Shown here piece by piece: positions 8,638 to 17,558 of a stretch of 64,000 nt of DNA. The notes beneath the pieces were generated by a model, which saw only the letters and a list, made by a program, of their open reading frames with translations, searched no databases and was not told where the DNA came from. The position numbers and the translations under genes were made by a program. Within the stretch, counting starts at the first letter, position 1. Every line of letters starts with the position of its first letter. Location of the stretch: the NCBI GenBank assembly GCA_045345765.1, contig CP148265.1, positions 2,480,001-2,544,000 of the forward strand, written 5' to 3'. Origin of the DNA: JAOARY01 sp045345765. GTDB lineage: Bacteria; Bacillota; Clostridia; Peptostreptococcales; Peptostreptococcaceae.

Positions 8638-9348
8638 ATGAAGAATATAAAAAAGATAGTATTTGGTTTAAGTATAATTTTAGTTATTTCAATTATTTAT
8701 GTGATTTCAATAATTAAATTTGAAAATGGATTTATATTTTTACTTTCTTCAAATAACAATTCTAGCATTATTAAATATTTAGGAAATGAAAAAAACATAG
8801 CTATTCCAAATGATGTTAATGGTCATGTTGTAGTAGAAATAAGCAATTGCGCTTTTTATAGTAAAGAAATAGAATCTATTAAAATACCAGATACAGTAGA
8901 AGTAATAGGTGATTTTGCTTTTGCAAATAATTATTTAAAAACAGTAAAGATGCCTTCTAAATTAATTTATATAGGGAAGTCAGCATTTATGATGAATAAT
9001 ATAACATCCTTAAAAATTCCGCAGAATACAAAGTTACTAGGTGAAGCTTCTTTTGCTGAGAATAAGATTATTGAATTAAATATATCTGAAGGTGTTGAGG
9101 AAATAGGAGATTTGGCTTTTTTTGAAAATAAAATAAAAAATTTAAATATTCCTAAGAATATAAAAAAAATAGGTGAGGCTTCATTTGCCAGTAATGAAAT
9201 AGAAATATTAAATATAGAAAATAAAGTGGAATATATAGATAAGGCAGCTTTTACATTAAATAAAATAAAGAGTGTAACTTTGCCTAAGAATATAGAGTAT
9301 TTAGATGAAAAAGCATTTGATAAAAGTGTGCAAATAAATTATAAATAA
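8638..9348 (+). CDS. membrane-anchored BspA-type LRR protein, 7 repeats
   Basis: A 236-residue protein behind AAAGGAG, with a hydrophobic anchor at residues 8-26 (IVFGLSIILVISIIYVISII), a lead-in beta domain (IIKYLGNEKNIAIPNDVNG) and seven 22-residue LRR units. Its last two units (EYIDKAAFTL and NKIKSVTLPKNIEYLDEKAF) and its downstream sequence are identical at the DNA level to the end of the gene at 15379. Its first 80 bases also recur as a truncated copy at 11554. It is therefore a short member of a shuffled family. Confidence 0.75.
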   Translation: MKNIKKIVFGLSIILVISIIYVISIIKFENGFIFLLSSNNNSSIIKYLGNEKNIAIPNDVNGHVVVEISNCAFYSKEIESIKIPDTVEVIGDFAFANNYLKTVKMPSKLIYIGKSAFMMNNITSLKIPQNTKLLGEASFAENKIIELNISEGVEEIGDLAFFENKIKNLNIPKNIKKIGEASFASNEIEILNIENKVEYIDKAAFTLNKIKSVTLPKNIEYLDEKAFDKSVQINYK

Positions 9349-9397
9349 TTTATTTGCACTTTAAATTAGGATAAAAATTTATATTAGTGGGAGATAG
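9225..9397 (+). repeat. 173-bp direct repeat, copy 1 (pairs with 16689-16861)
   Basis: By base-by-base reading this segment is identical to 16689-16861 (offset 7464). It covers the last 40 or so codons of one LRR gene plus about 50 bases of downstream spacer, so it crosses a stop codon, which points to DNA-level copying rather than protein selection. Confidence 0.85.
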
Positions 9398-9427
9398 ATT
9401 TTGTTGATTTTCTAGGAGTGTAAAATA

Positions 9428-9530
9428 TCCTTATTGTAATGAAATGAGAATGAGTTATATGCAAAAGATAAAAATTCATCCAACATATTTATTACTTATA
9501 TTGTTTGAGCCAATTATTATTAAAAAATTT
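9428..9530 (+). pseudogene. doubly deleted remnant of a zinc-ribbon membrane protein gene
   Basis: The conserved leader ending GGAGTGTAAAATAT is present (9414-9427), but the start codon and first coding bases are gone. The text jumps to TCCTTATTGTAATGAAATGA, which encodes the first ribbon of the 7997 gene, then jumps again to ATTCATCCAACATATTTATT, matching the HPLYLL region near that gene's second ribbon. Two internal deletions have therefore removed the start and the middle. It is not expected to make protein. Confidence 0.7.
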
Positions 9531-9550
9531 ATATGTTTTGGAGTGATAAA

Positions 9551-10267
9551 ATGAAAAATATAAAAAAAGTGAATAATAATATAATGATGATGTTGTTAAT
9601 AGTATTTATAATAGCAATAATACTATTACAAATAAATAATGCAGTTGAATTTAAAGATTTTTCTTATCGAATAGATAATAATTCTATATTAATTACAGAG
9701 TATAACGGAAATAATGAGTTTGTTGAAATTCCAGATTATATAGAAAATAAACCTGTTTTAAAAATTGAATCAATGGCTTTTTATGAAAAAGGTATTAGAA
9801 GTGTAAAACTTCCTATTCAATTAGAATATATAGGTAATTTTGCATTTTATGGAAATGAAATAGAGTATGTAGAATTTCCAAATGATTTAAATGTTATTTC
9901 AGGGAATTGTTTTCAAAATAATAAATTAAAGAGTATTGAAATTCCAAATTCAGTTAGTGAAGTGGGTATAGCAGCATTTAAAAATAATGAAATAGAATAT
10001 ATTAAGATTTCAAATAAAATGAAATATATCAGTCCAGAAGTTTTTTATAACAACAAATTAAAAACAGTAGTTATACCAGATCATATTGAATTAATAGCAT
10101 GTAATGCATTTGCATACAATGAAATTGAAAATTTAAAGCTATCAAATGCATTAAGTGAAATACTATCAGGTGCTTTTTATAGTAATAAACTAAAACAAAT
10201 AGAACTTCCTATAACTCTTAAATTTATAGGTTTTATGGCTTTTGATGAAAATTTATTAGATATTTAA
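9551..10267 (+). CDS. membrane-anchored BspA-type LRR protein, 7 repeats
   Basis: A 238-residue protein. ATG 9551 has GGAGTG 7 bases upstream; the in-frame ATG at 9533 lies before that site and is less likely. The N terminus has a hydrophobic anchor (IMMMLLIVFIIAIILL), the beta lead-in ends EIPDYIENKPVLKIESMAF, and seven 22-residue LRR units follow, ending GFMAFDENLLDI. The whole protein aligns with the first half of the 671-residue protein at 13279. The next gene, 12 bases on, aligns with that protein's second half. This pair and the long gene are thus split and fused versions of one design. Confidence 0.75.
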   Translation: MKNIKKVNNNIMMMLLIVFIIAIILLQINNAVEFKDFSYRIDNNSILITEYNGNNEFVEIPDYIENKPVLKIESMAFYEKGIRSVKLPIQLEYIGNFAFYGNEIEYVEFPNDLNVISGNCFQNNKLKSIEIPNSVSEVGIAAFKNNEIEYIKISNKMKYISPEVFYNNKLKTVVIPDHIELIACNAFAYNEIENLKLSNALSEILSGAFYSNKLKQIELPITLKFIGFMAFDENLLDI

Positions 10268-10279
10268 GGGGAGGATTTT

Positions 10280-11497
10280 ATGAGTAGTAAAATTAAGTGT
10301 ACATGTATAGTGATGGTTTTAATTGTATTACTATTTAGTATAGATAGTATGAAAAAATATACAAATAAAGGTGTTTCTAGTAATAATTATAAAAATATAG
10401 AAAACAATACATCGAAAGAAAACTTACAAAATATAGATTTAGTAAAAGTTAAAGATGATTTTAAATATAAGATTGTAGAAGAAGAAATTCATATAATTGA
10501 ATATATTGGAAATGGAAAAAATATAGTTATTCCAAAGTATATAGAAATGAAACCTGTTACAAGAATACTACAAAATTCATTTGAATCTAAAGAAATTATA
10601 ACTATCAAATTTCCAAATACTTTGAAATATATAGGAGAAGGGGCTTTTTATTTTAATAATATAAAAGATTTAATATTACCAGATTCTATTGTAGATGTTG
10701 GAGATTATGCTTTTAGTAATTGTAATATAAAAACACTAAAATTATCAAAAAATATAAAAAAAATAAATATAGGAACTTTTGCATATAATAATATAAGTGA
10801 AATTGTTTTACCTGATGGGATAATAGAAATAGGTGATGAAAGTTTTTATTATAATAAAATTGAAAAAATAAGTTTTTTGAGAAATATTAAAAAAATTGGT
10901 TGTGAAGCTTTTAGATATAATCAATTAAAAGAAGTAGATTTAGGTTTTGGTTTAGAAATTATAGGTCAAAGCACATTTGCTAATAATTGCATAGAAAATG
11001 TAATAATAACTAAAAATGTGAAATATATAGGGGGTGACGCATTTTTATATAATAAAATAAATAAAATTCACTTTGAAAATGGAGTTCAAACAATATCAAA
11101 AGGTGCATTTGCAAGCAACAATATAAAAAAAATAATAATACCAGAGTCATTAACAGAAATTTCGAATTATGCGTTTTCAGAAAATGATATTAAGGAACTT
11201 ACTATACCTAAAAATATAAAAAATATAGAAATGGAGGCATTTTCGAAAAATAATATAGAAAAATTAGTTTTGGAAGAAGGTGTTGAAAAATTAGGAGTAA
11301 GTGCATTTAGAGAGAATAAAATAAAATCAATAATATTACCTAAATCGATGATAGTAGTAGAAGAATTTGCATTTATATTAAATCCGATAGATGAATTAAT
11401 TATAAAAAATAATGATATTAAAATTGATGTAAATGCATTTTTTGGAAGTGAAATAAATGAAATAGAAAAATATAAAAAATACTTTAAAGTTGAATAA
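10280..11497 (+). CDS. membrane-anchored BspA-type LRR protein, 13 repeats
   Basis: A 405-residue protein behind GGGGAGG. A hydrophobic segment at residues 7-21 (CTCIVMVLIVLLFSI) is followed by an Asn/Ser/Lys-rich linker of about 35 residues, a lead-in domain (YIGNGKNIVIPKYIE, then KPVTRILQNSF) and 13 LRR units, the last leading into SEINEIEKYKKYF. Cys residues near the start are not in a convincing lipobox, because charged residues and a further hydrophobic stretch surround them. It matches residues from about 315 to the end of the 13279 protein, including the unusual C-terminal tail. It is probably in one transcript with the preceding LRR gene (12-base gap). Confidence 0.75.
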   Translation: MSSKIKCTCIVMVLIVLLFSIDSMKKYTNKGVSSNNYKNIENNTSKENLQNIDLVKVKDDFKYKIVEEEIHIIEYIGNGKNIVIPKYIEMKPVTRILQNSFESKEIITIKFPNTLKYIGEGAFYFNNIKDLILPDSIVDVGDYAFSNCNIKTLKLSKNIKKINIGTFAYNNISEIVLPDGIIEIGDESFYYNKIEKISFLRNIKKIGCEAFRYNQLKEVDLGFGLEIIGQSTFANNCIENVIITKNVKYIGGDAFLYNKINKIHFENGVQTISKGAFASNNIKKIIIPESLTEISNYAFSENDIKELTIPKNIKNIEMEAFSKNNIEKLVLEEGVEKLGVSAFRENKIKSIILPKSMIVVEEFAFILNPIDELIIKNNDIKIDVNAFFGSEINEIEKYKKYFKVE

Positions 11498-11553
11498 ATA
11501 TTTATAATTCGTGGATTTAAACTACAATTTAGAAGCTATTAAAGGAGAATTAC

Positions 11554-11664
11554 ATGAAGAATATAAAAAAGATAGTGTATAGTTTAAGTATAATTTTAGT
11601 TATTTCAATTATTTATGTGATTTCAATAATTAGATTTGAAGATGGAGTTTTATTTTATGAATAA
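11554..11664 (+). pseudogene. 5' fragment of an LRR gene (anchor only)
   Basis: A ribosome site AAAGGAG and ATG 11554 open a 36-codon frame whose DNA is nearly identical to the first 90 bases of the LRR gene at 8638 (anchor IILVISIIYVISII). It then runs into a stop at 11662. It encodes only the membrane anchor and has been joined to a zinc-ribbon gene copy that starts inside it. A translated anchor peptide is possible but nothing supports a function. Confidence 0.7.
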
Positions 11665-12117
11665 ATTAAAAAAAATAATATTTTTGGATACTAAATGCCC
11701 TTATTGTAATAAAAGAAAAATCTTTTATTATCAGAAAATAAGACTGTCATTCTTACAAAAATGTAAATGTAATAATTGTGGTGAGATAATTAAAATTACT
11801 GACTGGTATTGGCTGTTTCTATTTTTGAATTGATGATTTAAAAAGGGATACAAGCAAATGGTTTAGAATTTATACTTTTTTTTATTATTTATTTTTTAAA
11901 AATAAGGTTTATTTCAATTACCAAAAATGTAAATCAAATAAAATTGAATTCAAAATGTCCACATTGTAAAGAAAAAATTATATCATATTTACAAAAAATA
12001 GATTTATGTGATTTAAAGACAGAGTATATTTGTGAAAACTGTAATGGATTAATAAAATTACACCCATTACATTATTTATTAGTGATTTTTGAATTAATCA
12101 ATATCTTTATAAATTAA
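11657..12117 (+). pseudogene. frameshifted copy of a zinc-ribbon membrane protein gene
   Basis: ATG 11657 opens a copy of the zinc-ribbon gene at 16891 (MNKLKKIIFLDTKCPYC, then CNNCGEIIKITDWYWLFLF). Near 11824 the intact paralogue has six T bases and this copy has five, so the frame ends at a stop at 11831-11833. The remaining sequence to 12117 still matches the paralogue in the shifted frame (second ribbon CPHC...CENC at 11950-12050), and the last portion is deleted. A 58-residue product with one ribbon and no complete membrane domain could be made. Confidence 0.75.
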
Positions 12118-12126
12118 GGAGGTTTT

Positions 12127-13224
12127 GTGAACGAAGTGAGAATGAATAAAAAATTTTTTTTAATTGTACTTATGAGTATATGTATTTTTATATTTTTTAT
12201 AAATAATTATCATTCAGAATTTGAATATAAAGTTTACGATAATTCAGTTTGTATAACTAAATATTTAAAGAATAAGGAAATTGTAAATATACCAGATTAT
12301 ATAGAAGGTAAACCTGTAACTAAAATAGGAAAAAATGCGTTTTCTAAAAACCGAGAAATAGAAACAAATTCAGTTATTATAGATTTTTGGAACCTTTTTT
12401 TTTACACACGTAAAGATATTAAACAAGTTAAATTTCCGAGTATGTTGTTAGAAATAGATAGTAATGCTTTTTCAGGAAATAAAATAAAAAAAATAGAATT
12501 TCCGAGTTCGTTAATAAGAATAGGAAATGGAGCTTTTTATGGTAATAATATAGCGGTTATAAACTTTCCAAATTCTATAGAATATATAGGTTATAAAGCA
12601 TTTTCAAAAAATGAGATAGAGGATATCGTTCTTCCTGAAAATTTGAAAATAATAAAATTAGGGTCTTTTTCATATAACAATATAAAAAAATTAGAAATTC
12701 CTTCAAGTATAAATATTATTGAACATAATGCATTTTTTGAAAGTAAAATAGAGGGACTTAAATTACCAAAAAATATAGATGAAATAGGTATTAATTGTTT
12801 TAAAAATAATAAAATTAAATATCTTGAACTTTCAGAAGGATTAAAAATAATACCAAGTAATTGTTTTGAAAATAATGAAATTAAAGTTTTAAAAATACCT
12901 AATTCTATAGAAATAATAGAACATAATGCATTTAAAAATAATAAAATAGAAAAAATAGAATGGTCAATTAAAGTAAAGACTATAGGATATGAATCTTTTT
13001 ATAATAATATAATTACAGAATTGATATTGCCAAACAGTGTAATTAGTATTGGAAAAAAAGCTTTTGCAAAAAATCAAATAGAAAAATTAGTATTATCAAA
13101 TCAACTAAAAACTATATATTTAGGAGCGTTTTATGATAATAAAATAAAAAGTTTAAAAATACCAAAAAGTGTTGAGTTTATAGGTTTTATGGCTTTTGAT
13201 AAAAATTTATTAAAAGTTGAGTAA
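12127..13224 (+). CDS. membrane-anchored BspA-type LRR protein, 12 repeats
   Basis: A 365-residue protein if started at GTG 12127, 4 bases after AAGGAGG; ATG 12142 is an alternative start with a poorer ribosome site. A hydrophobic anchor (FFLIVLMSICIFIFFI) is followed by the lead-in domain (CITKYLKNKEIVNIPDYIE). Unlike its relatives it has an insertion of about 25 residues (EIETNSVIIDFWNLFFYTRK) between the lead-in and the first repeat. Twelve 22-residue LRR units follow, ending GFMAFDKNLLKVE, like the end of the 9551 protein. It directly follows the frameshifted zinc-ribbon copy. Confidence 0.7.
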   Translation: MNEVRMNKKFFLIVLMSICIFIFFINNYHSEFEYKVYDNSVCITKYLKNKEIVNIPDYIEGKPVTKIGKNAFSKNREIETNSVIIDFWNLFFYTRKDIKQVKFPSMLLEIDSNAFSGNKIKKIEFPSSLIRIGNGAFYGNNIAVINFPNSIEYIGYKAFSKNEIEDIVLPENLKIIKLGSFSYNNIKKLEIPSSINIIEHNAFFESKIEGLKLPKNIDEIGINCFKNNKIKYLELSEGLKIIPSNCFENNEIKVLKIPNSIEIIEHNAFKNNKIEKIEWSIKVKTIGYESFYNNIITELILPNSVISIGKKAFAKNQIEKLVLSNQLKTIYLGAFYDNKIKSLKIPKSVEFIGFMAFDKNLLKVE

Positions 13225-13278
13225 TGAGATAAAAGCTAAATATAAAAGTTAAATTTAGTTATATTAGGATGTGAAAAA

Positions 13279-15294
13279 TTGAAGTATTCAAGAAAAATAA
13301 ATAAGAAAATAATATTATTATCTGTAATATTATTATTTGTAACTGGATTAACTTTATTAACAATAGAAATTAAAAAAATATTTGAATATAGTGATTTTTA
13401 TTACCATATAGATAATGATTCAGTTACGATTATAAGATATAGAGGCGACGATAAGATTATTGAAATTCCAGATTATATAAGAGATAAACCTGTTAAAAAA
13501 ATTGAAAGAAGGGCTTTTTCTGAAAAGGGCATAAAAAGCGTAAAACTTCCGAGTGAGTTAGAGTATATAGAAGATTATGCATTTCATTATAATAGAATTA
13601 AAAGTATAGAATTTCCAAAGTCGTTAAATCACATAGGTAAGTTTGCTTTTTCTGAAAATAGTATAGAAAAGCTTGAGATTCCAGATAATATAGTTAAGTT
13701 AAAAATGTATTCATTTTATAAAAATAAAATAAAGCAAATCAAATTATCAAATAATTTGGAGGTAATTGAAGACTATTGTTTTGAAGATAATCAAATAAAG
13801 AGTGTTGAAATACCTGATTCGGTTAAAGAAATTAGTATAGGTGCTTTTAAAAATAACAAGATAGAGAATATTAAATTTTCAAACAAAATGAAATATATTT
13901 ATCCAGAGGTTTTTTATAATAATAAATTAAAAACAGTAGTTATACCAGATAATATAGAGGTAATAGGATACAATGCATTTGCATATAATGAAATTGAAGA
14001 TTTAAAATTATCCAAAAATTTAGATACGATACTTTCAGGAGCTTTTTATGACAATAATTTAAAAAATATAAAACTTCCTAAGGTTCTTGAATTTATAGGT
14101 TTTAGGGCATTTGATGAGGATTTAGATAAAGAAAAAAAGATACCCAAAAAATATATAGAAAATATAGATAAAAAAAACTATATGCCAGAAAAAAATAAAG
14201 AAATCACAGATAAGGAAGACTTAGAAAATATAGGTGTGATAAAAACTAATAATCAATTTAAATATAAAATAGTAGATGGAGAAGTGCATATAATCAGATA
14301 TATTGGAAAAGAAAAAGATTTAATTATTCCAGGCTATATTGATAAAAAGCCTGTTACCAAAATATTAGTGCATTCATTTAATAATAGAGGAATTACAAGT
14401 GTTAAATTTCCTGATACTTTAAAATATATAGGGTATGGAGCGTTTTTCTATAATAATATAGAAAATGTAGAATTACCAGATTCACTAATAGTATTAAAAA
14501 GTTATGCTTTTAGTAAATGTCATGTAAAAACAATTAGATTGTCACAAAATATCAAAAAAATAAATAGAGGTGTATTTGCATATAATGATATAAAAGAAGT
14601 TGTATTGCCAAATTCACTTGTTGAAGTTGGTCAAGATGGATTTTATAAAAATAAAATTGAAAAAATAAATTTTTCAAAAAATATAAAAATGATTGGTTCT
14701 GAAGCATTTATGTACAATGAATTAAAAGAAGTAAATTTAGGGAGTGGTTTAGAGTATATAGAGGAAGGTGCCTTTGAAAAAAATAAGATAGAATATTTAA
14801 AAATACCTAAAAATATAAAATATATAGGTAGTGGTGCATTCCTTGATAATAAAATAAATCAACTTGATTTTGAAAATGGTATAGAAATAATAAAAAATGG
14901 AGCATTTGCTCAAAATAAAATCCAAAAATTAATTTTGCCAAGATCATTAAAGGAAGTTTCTGATTGTGCATTTTCAGAAAATGACATTAAGGAACTTTTT
15001 GTGCCAAATAATATAAAAGTTATAAAAAGAGAAGTGTTTTCAGAAAATAAAATAGAAAAGTTATTATTAGAGGAAGGTATTGAACAGATACATGATGGTG
15101 CATTTAGAGAAAACAAAATAAAAACAATAACATTACCAAAAACAATAACATTAGTGGGAGAAAATGCATTTACATTAAATGAAATAGAAAAATTGATTAC
15201 TCTAAATAAAGAAGTATATATACATCTTAATGCTTTTATTGGAAGTAAAATAAATGAAATAAAAAAATATAAACAATATTACTTAGAAGAATAG
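13279..15294 (+). CDS. double-domain BspA-type LRR protein (fusion of two family members)
   Basis: A 671-residue protein starting at TTG 13279 behind AGGATGTG. It has an anchor (IILLSVILLFVTGLTLL), a first lead-in domain (YRGDDKIIEIPDYIR) and nine LRR units to about residue 280. A Lys/Glu/Asn-rich linker follows, then a second complete lead-in domain (YIGKEKDLIIPGYID) and 13 more LRR units with the tail SKINEIKKYKQYY. The first part matches the whole protein at 9551 and the second matches the protein at 10280 without its membrane anchor. So this is either a fusion of such a pair, or the pair arose by splitting a gene like this one. Confidence 0.8.
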   Translation: MKYSRKINKKIILLSVILLFVTGLTLLTIEIKKIFEYSDFYYHIDNDSVTIIRYRGDDKIIEIPDYIRDKPVKKIERRAFSEKGIKSVKLPSELEYIEDYAFHYNRIKSIEFPKSLNHIGKFAFSENSIEKLEIPDNIVKLKMYSFYKNKIKQIKLSNNLEVIEDYCFEDNQIKSVEIPDSVKEISIGAFKNNKIENIKFSNKMKYIYPEVFYNNKLKTVVIPDNIEVIGYNAFAYNEIEDLKLSKNLDTILSGAFYDNNLKNIKLPKVLEFIGFRAFDEDLDKEKKIPKKYIENIDKKNYMPEKNKEITDKEDLENIGVIKTNNQFKYKIVDGEVHIIRYIGKEKDLIIPGYIDKKPVTKILVHSFNNRGITSVKFPDTLKYIGYGAFFYNNIENVELPDSLIVLKSYAFSKCHVKTIRLSQNIKKINRGVFAYNDIKEVVLPNSLVEVGQDGFYKNKIEKINFSKNIKMIGSEAFMYNELKEVNLGSGLEYIEEGAFEKNKIEYLKIPKNIKYIGSGAFLDNKINQLDFENGIEIIKNGAFAQNKIQKLILPRSLKEVSDCAFSENDIKELFVPNNIKVIKREVFSENKIEKLLLEEGIEQIHDGAFRENKIKTITLPKTITLVGENAFTLNEIEKLITLNKEVYIHLNAFIGSKINEIKKYKQYYLEE

Positions 15295-15378
15295 TTTTTT
15301 TGTATGAAAGGTTTTAATAAAAATGAATGATTACTGATTAATTAAAGTAAATAATTAGAAATTAATAAAGGAGAAGCT

Positions 15379-16812
15379 ATGAAGAAAAAAATATATACAA
15401 TAATTGGTATTTTAATTATGGCACTATCATTAATTTTTTATTTTAAAAATATGAAAATATATAAGGGTTATATTTATACAGAAATATCAAATGATGAAAT
15501 TATGATAGTTAGGTATGTTGGAAATAAAAAAAGCATTGTAATTCCAGCATATATAAAAAGTAAACCTGTTACAAAGATAAAAAATGAGTGTTTTATTGAG
15601 TCTAATTTAGAATCTGTAGAATTATCAAATACACTAGTAGAAATTGGAGATGCTGCATTTGGAAAGAATAAAATAAAAAAATTAAAAATACCTGGGAATG
15701 TAAAGATTATAGGAAAATGCAGTTTTATAGATAATAAAATAGAAAAATTAGAGTTAGAAGAAGGGTTAGAAAAAATTGATTTCGCTGCATTTGCAGGAAA
15801 TAAAATAAAAAAATTAGATTTGCCAAATAGTGTGAAGGAAATAAAAAAATTAGCGTTTTCAAGCAATGAAATGGAAAAATTAAAGATAGGAACAGGATTA
15901 AATAAAATAGAGGATAGTTCTTTTATAAAAAATAAAATAAAAGAACTAAAAATACCTAAGAATATTAAAATAGTAGATAAAACTAGTTTTGCAAATAATG
16001 AAATAGAAAAATTAGAATTAGAAGAAGGTTTGGAAGAAATAAACTCAGTGGCGTTTGCAGACAACAAAATAAAAGAAATTATTTTGCCAAATAGTCTAAA
16101 AAATATAAAAGAATCAGCATTTTCAAGTAATAAAATAGAAAAATTAAAAATAGGAACAGGATTAAATGAAATAGAAAGTTGTGCTTTTTTGAATAATGAA
16201 ATAAAAATAATTAATATCCCTAAAAATGTAAAAGTGATAGGTAAAGCAGGTTTTGCAAATAATAAGATAGAAAAATTAGAATTAGAAGAAGGTATAGAGA
16301 AAATAAAAGAATCAGCATTTGCAGATAATAAAATAAAAAAATTAATGTTACCAAATAGTGTGAAGGAAATAAAAGAATCAGCATTTGTAAAAAATGAAAT
16401 AGAAGAATTAAAAATAGGAACAGGATTGAATAAAATAGAGTACGGAGTTTTTTTGAAAAATAATATAAAAAGAATTGAAATTCCAAAAAATATAAAAGTT
16501 GTGGGGGAGGGAAGTTTCTTAGGAAATCAAATAAATACATTGAAATTAGAAGAAGGTATAGAAGAAATAGGTGATTTAGCATTTGCAGAAAATAAAATAA
16601 AGAAATTAAACATCCCAAATAAAATAAAAATAATAGGCAAAGGTTCATTTGTAAATAATGAAATAGAAATATTAAATATAGAAGATGAAGTGGAATATAT
16701 AGATAAGGCAGCTTTTACATTAAATAAAATAAAGAGTGTAACTTTGCCTAAGAATATAGAGTATTTAGATGAAAAAGCATTTGATAAAAGTGTGCAAATA
16801 AATTATAAATAA
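15379..16812 (+). CDS. membrane-anchored BspA-type LRR protein, 18 repeats (mosaic)
   Basis: A 477-residue protein behind AAAGGAG. The anchor and lead-in (IYTIIGILIMALSLIFYFKN, then VRYVGNKKSIVIPAYIK) match the 5994 protein, as do its IPxNVKIIG / LEEGLEKI / LPNSVKEI / IGTGLNKI repeat types. Its last two repeats are instead identical to those of the 8638 protein, within a 173-bp block that is identical in DNA and continues past the stop. The gene is therefore a mosaic of two family members. Eighteen 22-residue units are visible. Confidence 0.8.
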   Translation: MKKKIYTIIGILIMALSLIFYFKNMKIYKGYIYTEISNDEIMIVRYVGNKKSIVIPAYIKSKPVTKIKNECFIESNLESVELSNTLVEIGDAAFGKNKIKKLKIPGNVKIIGKCSFIDNKIEKLELEEGLEKIDFAAFAGNKIKKLDLPNSVKEIKKLAFSSNEMEKLKIGTGLNKIEDSSFIKNKIKELKIPKNIKIVDKTSFANNEIEKLELEEGLEEINSVAFADNKIKEIILPNSLKNIKESAFSSNKIEKLKIGTGLNEIESCAFLNNEIKIINIPKNVKVIGKAGFANNKIEKLELEEGIEKIKESAFADNKIKKLMLPNSVKEIKESAFVKNEIEELKIGTGLNKIEYGVFLKNNIKRIEIPKNIKVVGEGSFLGNQINTLKLEEGIEEIGDLAFAENKIKKLNIPNKIKIIGKGSFVNNEIEILNIEDEVEYIDKAAFTLNKIKSVTLPKNIEYLDEKAFDKSVQINYK

Positions 16813-16861
16813 TTTATTTGCACTTTAAATTAGGATAAAAATTTATATTAGTGGGAGATAG
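16689..16861 (+). repeat. 173-bp direct repeat, copy 2 (pairs with 9225-9397)
   Basis: Identical by eye to 9225-9397. It covers the 3' end of the mosaic LRR gene and the spacer before the next zinc-ribbon gene. The first mismatch is at 16862 (G, versus A at 9398). Confidence 0.85.
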
Positions 16862-16890
16862 GTTTTATTGATTTTTTAGGAGTGTAAAAT

Positions 16891-17484
16891 ATGAATGAAG
16901 AATTTAAATTAAAAAAAATAATATTTCCAGATGAAAAATGTCCTTATTGTAAGGAAATGAGAATAAGTTATATTCAAAAGATGAAGATGTCAATTTTAAG
17001 AAAAGAATATAGATGTAATAGATGCAATGAAATAATTAAAATTACTGACTGGTATTGGCTGTTTCTATTTTTTGAATTGATGATTTTAAAAGGGATACAA
17101 GCAAATGGTTTAGAATTTATACTTTTTTTTATTATTTATTTTTTAAAAATAAGGTTTATTTCAATTACCAAAAATGTAAATCAAATAAAATTGAATTCAA
17201 AATGTCCACATTGTAAAGAAAAAATTATATCATATTTACAAAAAATAGATTTATGTGATTTAAAGACAGAACATATTTGTGAAAACTGTAATGGATTAAT
17301 AAAATTACATCCATTATATTATTTATTAGTGATTTTTGAATTAATTATTCTATTTAATATAAAACCAATAATAATTAAAGCATTTTCAATACAAGATAAT
17401 TTTATTAGTTATTTCATAATAACAATTATAATTTCTGCTGTTGTTTTTGTTCAGTTATATTTAGTACCTGTTTCTAAAGGATGA
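16891..17484 (+). CDS. membrane protein with two zinc-ribbon modules
   Basis: A 197-residue paralogue of the proteins at 7997 and 17559, behind GGAGTG. The first ribbon is CPYC...CNRC and the second CPHC...CENC; each is followed by hydrophobic helices (WYWLFLFFELMIL and YYLLVIFELIILFNI), and the end is VQLYLVPVSKG. Its first 150 bases are almost identical to the 17559 gene, while its middle and 3' part match the frameshifted copy at 11657. It is thus another mosaic. No family name is recognised; metal binding by the eight Cys is likely, function unknown. Confidence 0.7.
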   Translation: MNEEFKLKKIIFPDEKCPYCKEMRISYIQKMKMSILRKEYRCNRCNEIIKITDWYWLFLFFELMILKGIQANGLEFILFFIIYFLKIRFISITKNVNQIKLNSKCPHCKEKIISYLQKIDLCDLKTEHICENCNGLIKLHPLYYLLVIFELIILFNIKPIIIKAFSIQDNFISYFIITIIISAVVFVQLYLVPVSKG

Positions 17485-17558
17485 TTTTTATAGCACATAG
17501 GATAAAAATCTATATTAATAGAAAATTAGATTTTGTTGATTTTTTAGGAGTGTAAAAT

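Noticed and set aside
5994..16812. LRR proteins as lipoproteins
   Set aside because: The N-terminal hydrophobic segments are not followed by a lipobox Cys in the right place; uncleaved anchors fit better.
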